From Phytophthora quininea (lineage: Eukaryota > Oomycota > Peronosporomycetes > Peronosporales > Peronosporaceae), in contig JAAVTG010000783.1 in the NCBI GenBank assembly GCA_011947345.1, forward strand, positions 62,001 to 126,000: a DNA stretch of 64,000 nt, in the 5' to 3' direction. Under the pieces are notes generated by a model. That model was not told the DNA's origin. It worked only from the letters and a program-made list of their open reading frames with translations, and searched no databases. Positions 56,083 to 64,000 of the stretch are shown here, in pieces. Every line of letters starts with the position of its first letter. Position 1 is the stretch's first letter. The position numbers and the translations under genes were made by a program.

Positions 56083-59000
56083 CTACTCGGCACCAGGACG
56101 AAGTACCTTGGCTGGACGCACTGCTGCAGACGCAGATCCCTTGAGGACAGCGTGCTTCCGTTTACGCAATTGCTTGGTGAGGCGCTTTTGCTCGTTCTTC
56201 TGCATCCGGCGTTGAGCAGCACGCTGCGGGTCCGCCACAGCTTCAGCGCGGCGTTGCAGCTTGCGCGCAGCTCGTGCAGACGCCAACTTTCGCTGTACGA
56301 ACGAGTACGCCTCCAAGAATGGCGTGGCTCCGAGCTTTTGCTCTAGAAGCTGGAGCACTTCTTGGGCCAGCAGAGCGCTCTCAGGCGGTGCGATCGGCTC
56401 TGAAACATGTCCGCTCCTCTTGCTCTTGTGGCCGTGGCGGGCCCGTTGCTGCTGTTGAAGCTTCATTTGCTCCTGCTGAGCTTGAATCTCCTCAAGCTTG
56501 CTGGAAGCCCGATACAGTGGGTTAATGAACTGCACCACGTACTGCTGGGCGAAGGCAGCGTCGTGCTTGTGCAGTAGCGCAGCGAAGAGCTTGAACACGA
56601 CAGCTTGGACCTCGTTACTGCAGTTAGATCCACGTGCAACGTACGACAAGCGTGTAAGCAACCAGCCCACAGGGGTGCGCGCCTTCGCACGCTCTTCCTT
56701 TTTCTCCTCCTCCTCGCGGCGTTGCAGCTCTTCTTCGTCCTCGGCCGGATCCTCTTTGTCTTCACTAGTAGCAGCATCCTCTTCCTCGTCCTTTGCTTCC
56801 TCAACATCATCCTCCACTGTTGCTACTGCATCGGCAGACGTAGCAGACATGTCCTGCGGGATGTCATGACGAGCTTCCAGTGCTTCACAGAGGAATGGCA
56901 TCGCTATGAGCACTTCGGTGGCGAGATCATCGCTCAGACCCGGCGCTTCTAACAGTTTACAAAGCGCACTAGCCCAGGAAAACAGGCGACCAGGACGCTC
57001 CATGTAGACCGCGCCGTTGTGCAGGCGCTCAACACTGGCAGCTGGCAGCCGCTTAATGGGAGCACTAAACGCCAACGTTTTGGCGTGTCGGCGGCTCAGA
57101 TAGGACGTCAGCAACTTTGTCGTCGCCAAACGCACCCAAGCATGCGGGTACTGCAATAGCGGCAACACAACCTCGTCCAGAAAGGCGTTTGTCGACTTCG
57201 GGTCCTCAAGCCACAGCTCAAAGGGACCTGTGAGGTGATTGCTGAAGGCAGTGATCGCCGTACAAATGTGGAATGTTGACTGCCATCGGACTTGACTGCT
57301 GTCGTCCGCTGCCTGAAGTTCTTGCAGGCTACCCTCTAGCGCAATGCGCGCCGATGCAAGTACCTGAGGTGCCGTGCGTTCAAAGAACTCGGGGCGTGTC
57401 TCCAGAATGAGTGTTGTTATCTGAGCGGCAGTAGCTAGGAGCTGCATTGCATCTGCAGCATCAGACTTAGAGGCCTGTGTCCACCAGGTTCCCACAAGCA
57501 GCACGTTCTCGTTCAGCTCCTTGTTTCCGAGTCGACGTACCAGCGTTGTCAATGCCGTCCGTGCCAGGTCACGGCATTCAGGTGCCTCATCGTTGGCCAA
57601 ACGCAGGACAAGCGGCAGGAAAAAGAACTGAGACCGTTCGTTCACCAAGTCTTGCGGAAGCTTGGAGAGAAGCGCGCGCATGGCCTCAAGCACAGCACAG
57701 CGGCCAGTAGCATGGCCGTAGCTCAAATTGTCCACCAAAAACTTCAGATGCCGAGAGAGCCGCTTGTTGCCCAGGGGATACTCGAGTACAAACGTCAGGT
57801 AAATGGTTGCGCAGTTCGTGCGTGCGCCAGGGCTGTCACTTTGGACAAGCAATTCGCCCACTCGAAGCATTACGTCGTACACTTCGCTAATCACGAGATG
57901 CGAATTCACGATGGCCTTCAGTAGGGCAAATGTAGCGTTCTGATGGTCTTGTTCATCCAGGTCTGCTCGCAAAAAGCTCAGCAGCACACGTAACTGAGGC
58001 TCTGTGAGTCGCAAGGTTTCGCTTTTAGCATCTGGTGGCGCACTGCCATTTTGTTGAGCAAGTTCCAGCCCTTGCTGCTGCTTAAGAAGTGCGGTAAGAG
58101 TGCGGTAACACGTCTGCACCATCTCGTTGCGTGTAGCAGCGCCAGCCTTCTGAAGGATCTTGAACAATCGGTCCAGTAGCGGTGTTCGCGCCACACGGAT
58201 TGCTGGGAGCTCTTCTTGTCGGGGAAGCAACGAGCCCAAGCACTTAAGCGACGTAATAACCGCGCGGTCCGTTCTTGCTTCGCCTGTGCAGCGCATAAGC
58301 AGCGGAACGAGCGGATCAACCAGTTGGGCCGGAGCCAACGATGAACTAAAACTCTTCTGCCCTTCGCCATCCTGCTCCTTTGAGCTGCTGCTGCTTCTTC
58401 GAAGGAACGAAAACACTAGGAACACGCCGAAGTTAAGCAGCTCTTTGATGTGCGCTGTACTCTCAGCTGCAAGAGCGGCTGCCTCCTCCCGTCGCTTCTT
58501 CTTGCTTTTACTCTGCTGTTGTTGCCTCAACTTGTCGAAGCCAGTCACTTGCTGCTGCATCGTCACACGAACTGTATCACGAGCTTTCACTCTCTTCGCC
58601 AGCAGTTTTGTTGCGGCCGCACTCTTTTCGGACACGAGCCACGACGTCACCAAAGTGGTTGTGCTACCTGCAGCAGCATACTGTTCCTTCTCTCGTGCTG
58701 AGATCGGGCGGAAGCTCTCGAGTGACGAATCCAGCAAATTGTACGCGTAAAGGAACACGTAGGATGGCTCCACAGCAGGGTTCTTAGCTAGTCCTAGGGC
58801 CACACGCTTGAGTCCTTCTTGTAATGCCCCGTAGCTTGAGCACCTGCATCTGTGGCCTGGAATCGACGAACCAGCGCACTAACCACAGCGTGAATACTTG
58901 GGTTGGGCAAGAACGGAAGAGATCGAACTAACAGTTCAATCGAGTCCAAGCTACGCCCACCACTCGCTCGAGCTTCCTTCATTTTGGACTTGTGAGCTGC

Positions 59001-62000
59001 CTTACGCTCGACACCACCTGCAGCAGCCTCGGCGGCCTCATCGATTGTAGCCATCCCTTGGAACAGCTCCGCCGCCAACATCTCCATTAAACTCGGAATA
59101 CACCCATCCAGCGGAGACGAGAACTCAGCTTCTTGATGAGCTTCTTCTTGTTTGTCCTTCGGTAGAAGAAGTAATGATTGTGGCTTACGAAGGGGTCCGT
59201 GTGCTGCAAGAATTTCGGGCAGCTTCACCAAGAGTGCATGGACTGTAAACGAAAGCACATGGATCATGTAACCATCACGCAGCGTATGGCGCAGCTCCTC
59301 AACAATTGGCAGCAAAAAGCGCGCCCCTAATTCAACAGCGACCTTCACCAGTGTTGAACGAGCTGACACGCGTACAGCTTCGTCCTTACTCTTCAGCAAA
59401 TTCGCAAACCGGAGAAGCAGCTTAGGAAGCTCGCGGTGGAATGTATCAGCTCGCAGTCGGCGCAGCACTTTCACAACTGCCAGGGCCAGCGGCACACGCA
59501 CTGATACAGCCTCTGCGGATGACACCTCATTGTCATCAGCTTTACGCTTACAGCTCTTCTTGTCACCTGCACTCCTGAACAAATATGAATATAGCATGGG
59601 AAGCACCTGCGTCTCCATATTGTCTTGAACCTTCGAGGAGGTCTCAATTTCGTCAGCGACCGGTGTAGTTGGTTTGCTGTCATTTTGAACCTTGTTAGAA
59701 CGCCATTCTGTCGCTGCTCCCGGCGCTTCGAAGTGAAAATGGTCAACCACCGAGCAAATCGACAAAATAATGGCACTTTCCATCTCAATGTGACCGTCAA
59801 TGGACTTGAGCAGACGACGAAGCAATGACAAGTAGTGCGACCAACCCAGCAGACCTGCAGCGCTACCCACACAGGCTGCAGCTTCACTGCATAGAGATTC
59901 CTGACTCTTCGCGTGCGTCTCATAGACGAAGTGGAGAACCAAAGGTAAGATTATGCCATTGACGGTGGAGTTTGAAAACCACTGTGGCTCTGAATCATCA
60001 GCAAGTTCTTCTTCCTGCGCATTAAACTTGGCCGCCATCTCATTCATCAGAGCACCCAGACGTTGCAGAGCACGGCGTCTACGGTGCGCCTGGATGTGCG
60101 TGATATTGTAGAAAAATCGGCTTCCGGATCCTCCTGGTTGCGCGCAAGCACCAAATCTGTAGGGACGAACGCGTATCCTCTGAAAGGCTTACTGTGGTCC
60201 GCCAAGAAGCCCAGCAACGTCACAAAACCGCGCCGAGCGTTTTCATCCGTCGAACGTAAACTTCCGCGGAGGCATGGCATCACAAGTGACTCCAACGAAT
60301 TCAACACAGGCGGGTTTGCATCACTGCTTTGCTTCTTCTGCACCTCCGCGACTTCCGCCGAAAGTGTCAAGAACGTCGTTAGACTAGCAAGCGCAGCACT
60401 GCGAACAGCAAATTCGGAATCATGCATGCACTGTAAACACTGAGCCACAAGAGGGGCCAGGAGGTGGGCCACCTCTGAAAACCCAGCGAAGCGCGACGTA
60501 TTCAGGCGATTTAACGCGACGAGTCGGCGTTCATAGTCAGTCTCTTCGATGTGCTTGCTGTCGTATGCATTGAGTTCTCCCAGCAAGTCAGCCACTGGAG
60601 AAAGCTCTTTCAACGACGAGTGCGAACCAAGTGCTGCAAATACCAGCACAAGTTTCTGGCGTGGGTCACGGTCGGCGATACAGTTTGGTCCTGGCGCCAA
60701 TAGCCGCGCAAGTGCTAAGACATGCTTCTTGGGTTCCGAGAGTTTGGGCACGAGGTTTGCAAGCACCTCCAGTAAATTTTCCTTGTCCTTGGGCGACGTT
60801 TGGTGGTTGCGTAAAAGGAATGGCAACAGCAATTGGAACAGATCGTGGGCAGCATTTGCCACGTCTCCTGTGGCGGCGTCCAATTGGTGCGATAGTCGAC
60901 ACAAGAACGCAAGCTCCTTCTTTGACGATCCTGCATACCGATCGCTTACGTACCGCGCAGCCTTACTCTGAAATCGCAGCACAAATTGCTCAAGCACGAA
61001 ATCAATGTGCGGGACCAGGAGCATTTTAGCATTTTTGTTGGCGGCTGTCATGGATTCATCCTCGCCGATCAACTGTTCATCTCCGTCAAGTAGTGAGTCC
61101 ATGAATTGCAACACTGCGTCCAGAATTTCGGGGAAATACCCCGGGAAGACGCTAACCCAGCCGACAGGCACGAAATAACATTGAGAATTAGTGGCTCAGG
61201 AATCCATTGGCGAGCTCTATCGGCACGGCCCATTGCCACTAGCACTTCCAAGAGGGCTGAAGCTTTGTCAGCTCCAATCACTGCCTTTGGCAGATGCATA
61301 ATGGCCTCGCGCGATGTGTCCAGTAACGCCATGACCCATGGTTGAAGATGCACAAGGGTATCAAATGTGTCGATCACTTCTGCCAGGCGTCGGTACGTTA
61401 GCATTCGAATCTGCTTCTTCATCGAGGCGGTTGTCACCTCTTTTGTCGAGTGTCCATCGACCTTCCGTTTTGTTTCCACAGCCGAAACTTCGTTCTCGTC
61501 GTCATCTTCGTCATCATTTACTTTTTTACATCCACGTCATCATCTTCGTTGGAGTCGATGCTCGTCTGAAGAATAGCCAACAACACGTTTGCAATTTGAG
61601 GCACGAACACCGCCAGCTTCACACCAAGTTGACCGATAAGGTCTTGCAACAAGTTGAGGAAGCCCATAACACGTGACGATTGAACTTGGGCAACGGCAGC
61701 AACCGGCTGCACCTCGCCAGTAACAATGGAAGTACTCTCACCAACCATATCAGGGACATCTACGGTGACATTGAACGCACGAACAACAAGTTCCACAAAG
61801 CTCGCCAACTCGGAGGCCTCCAGCGCTGCCAGATATGCTAAGATGGCGGCACGTCTAGCAGCCACAGTGTCTCCGGTGTTGCGACCCTTTTACTGACGCA
61901 CCTCGAGTACAAAATACGCAGCAAAATTGGCAATAGCTCAGAGCGGTGCTCACGCAGCACAATTCCGTCGCCTTCCCCAACTTTAAAACTCGTAAGCTCC

Positions 62001-64000
62001 TCACGAAACGAAGCTGAATCAGCCAGCCGATTGAGCTGAGTCTTGTACGACACAAGAGCCTTGCTACCAAATGCGTAAAGGCACTGCAACGCTAACTTTG
62101 AGATCACTTCGTCCGACTTCATCAACAGGTCGAAGAAGATTGCGTGAAGCAATTGCTGCGCATACGCACCCTTCATATTGCGGAAAATCGAGAAAAGCTT
62201 GAGCTGATCAACAAACTTTCCGCGTACAGTTTTCGTTGTAAGGCCCTGAAACTCAACTTGAGATCGCCAGTTGGGAAGTTCATCATCATTGGCATCTTCG
62301 AGCTTGAGAAGAGCCTGATCAATATCCTCGAGGCGCTTCGCATCCAGCTCATCAGCATAGATAACACGATACTGGTCACGTAAGAACGTCAGGAATAATG
62401 GCACCATAAACTTGGTCTTCGCTTCCACGAGATCGACAAACTTCGCTAGCCCCTTCCAAAGTAGCATGTGATGCGTAGCAGCATCTGTAGCAGTTGAAGC
62501 CACCACTTGTCCTCGCTCCTGCATGCACGCGTGTTCAAATTCTTCAATAATATCGCCATGCTCTGAAAAGTGGTAATCTTCATAGGTGTGGCTGTTTGAA
62601 TCTTCATGGCGGATTGAAGCAGCTAGCAACTCGGCGCTCATGCACGGCCAGAACTCGTTGAAATTCTGCCGGGCCGCAGTCTCCACAGCATCGGCGATAT
62701 GGGGCCAGATCGTTGAAAACTTAACGTTGTATAGCCCATGCAAGTGGTTCAACGCAATCTTCTTGTAGATGTCGGGAGTCTGCGGTGACCGGCATAAAAT
62801 TTTACTCGCGTCAACAAACGGATCACTTCTCGCTCAGTGGCCACAGTCACATTTTTGCAAGCACTCTCAAGTTCAACAGTGACGTCAAGCAGATCGCATG
62901 GACCACTCAAGGTTTCGCTGCCGGTGTCAATAAACTCGAAGCGCTTAAACCGAGCTAGCAGCTGAAGTGTAGCCAAACGAAGTTCGTGTGCCGGCGAGCG
63001 GAGATTGCCAAGTAGAGAATTCGCCACTCTAACTACAGCTTCGGTATTGAATATCTCCCAGCGTCGCGATTCAGGTTCCATGCCCACCAGCATTAGCAAT
63101 GTCGATATTGTCGTGAGCGAGGTCTCGTTCCCACGAAGCGCTTCCCTAACATATTTCATTGTCAGAGAAATATTCTTGCTCTGATGCATAGAAACTTGCT
63201 GCAATCGCCGCAGCTCAGCGCGCAGTGTGGCTACCTGCGAAGATGCCTCGCCCTTCAAACGTTTGTCACACTTCGCAATTACAGGAGATACAAACTTTTC
63301 CAACTTCTTGGCATTCAAATCAACCAATTCTAGAGTCTTGCAGAATTTCCAGCCAAGAGCCAGAGTGTCCGTATCGTTGTCGTCCTCGAAACATTTCTGT
63401 AAGAGATCGCGACCTCCTTCCATCAATACTGCATCTGAGCGAGAGCTGATTTCCTGAAACGAAAACGACCATCGACGGCTGTTGGTTTTGGAGGGGACAA
63501 GGTACACACTCGCTAATCTCCCAATCGTGCTCTGCAACGTAATCCCCAAGCTGGCACAAAAGTCTGCTAAAGGCACCAATATCCGTCTTAGCAAGCGACT
63601 CAATCCCAAACCTCATGGCATTCGGCAATAGGAAAGTAACAATGAAATGAACGGTGACGTGGGGATTCTGGAGCACTTGATCAACAAACTCCAGTAGCTT
63701 CTGATGCGAAGAAGCGTTCTTATCTTCCTCTGCTGCCACAGTGAAAATGGCCTTGACCTGGGAAGAAATTACGGCGTCTTCAGCGGGGAACAAGCGCCAC
63801 ATGGCCTCAAAATATTTTATCACCACGTCTCGCAGATCTTCATTGCTTGACGTCAACACTTTGTTGTCGGGTGACACAAGTGACGCGCAGACCTCGTGCA
63901 CGCTGGGAATACGTACGTCTTTCGAGTTCGAAGCTCCCGAAACCAATCTGCCAACTCGAGAAATCGAAAAGATAAGCAGCACTCTCAACACACGGCTTAA
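56083..64000 (-). CDS. UTP20: U3 snoRNP component UTP20, 5' end outside the window, six apparent frameshifts
   Basis: UTP20 is a giant HEAT-repeat protein of the small-subunit processome, needed for early 18S rRNA maturation in the nucleolus. About 2,620 codons are present and the N-terminus lies beyond 64000. One short intron is visible (63505-63454). Family landmarks include YPLGNKRLSRHLKFLVDNLSYGHATGR, FFFLPLVLRLANDEAPECRD and a basic C-terminus with an RRMQKNEQKR-type helix. An acidic, Glu-rich insert lies near 56700-56810 and another near 61480-61550. Frame is lost at C4 58827-58830, C3 60055-60057, C4 61139-61142, T6 61522-61527, C3 61885-61887 and A4/T4 62796-62803. One base at each makes the whole frame continuous. 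Confidence 0.85.

Noticed and set aside
6330..62803. Programmed -1 frameshifting as the cause of the 23 frame breaks
   Set aside because: The runs share no common slippery heptamer or downstream structure, and they affect unrelated housekeeping genes; under-called homopolymers explain them more simply. Kept as a checkable alternative in the main finding.
63454..63505. A further frameshift in UTP20 near 63480
   Set aside because: The frame change there is of the opposite kind and is explained exactly by a 52-bp GT-AG intron ending in TTTCAG.
1..64000. CRISPR array, rRNA or tRNA genes
   Set aside because: No regularly spaced repeats, rRNA-like stretches or convincing cloverleaf sequences were noticed; a covariance-model search was not possible here.

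Overview
This window looks like nuclear DNA of an oomycete, most likely Phytophthora or a close relative. The genes are packed closely, often 85-300 bp apart, and alternate strands freely. Introns are short (about 50-90 bp) with GT-AG borders. Several families point to oomycetes: a receptor-like seven-helix protein fused to an inositol-polyphosphate 4-phosphatase domain, a Crinkler-like effector relic, a CX4CX9CX2H 'HGGG' repeat protein of the kind usually labelled WRKY19-like, and large EF-hand and IQ proteins. The genus is inferred from gene content, not from a marker gene.

Layout. Positions 1-2.7 kb hold no convincing gene. From 2.7 to 13.4 kb are a small unknown gene, COQ2, the HGGG-repeat protein, an ethanolamine/choline phosphotransferase, a C48 (Ulp1-like) peptidase, the APC/C activator Cdh1/Fzr1 and the DEAD-box helicase Rrp3/DDX47. 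From 13.4 to 31.1 kb are a palindrome-rich spacer, a SulP transporter, a broken Crinkler-like gene, the Hrq1 helicase, a GH3 glycosidase, a small ankyrin protein, a PDZ coiled-coil protein and a second, inverted SulP gene. From 31.6 to 48 kb are a legumain-type protease, the 1858-residue 7TM-INPP4 fusion, EMC4, a small PH-like protein, a 1153-residue EF-hand protein, a small coiled-coil protein and PTEN. From 48 to 64 kb are APC6/CDC16, an EF-hand/IQ/WW protein and UTP20, whose 5' end lies beyond the window.

Most genes are housekeeping genes with no operon-like logic. Some functional echoes exist: two phosphoinositide phosphatases about 7 kb apart, two APC/C components, and two ribosome-biogenesis genes (DDX47 and UTP20).

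The most general observation is technical but shapes the whole annotation. Ten otherwise well-conserved genes are broken by single-base reading-frame losses, 23 in all. Every one would be repaired by one more base in a run of identical bases, and none needs a base removed. This pattern fits systematic homopolymer under-calling in the assembly far better than decay. These genes are therefore annotated as single intact genes with probable sequence errors. The Crinkler-like relic is different: it carries many further lesions and is called a pseudogene.
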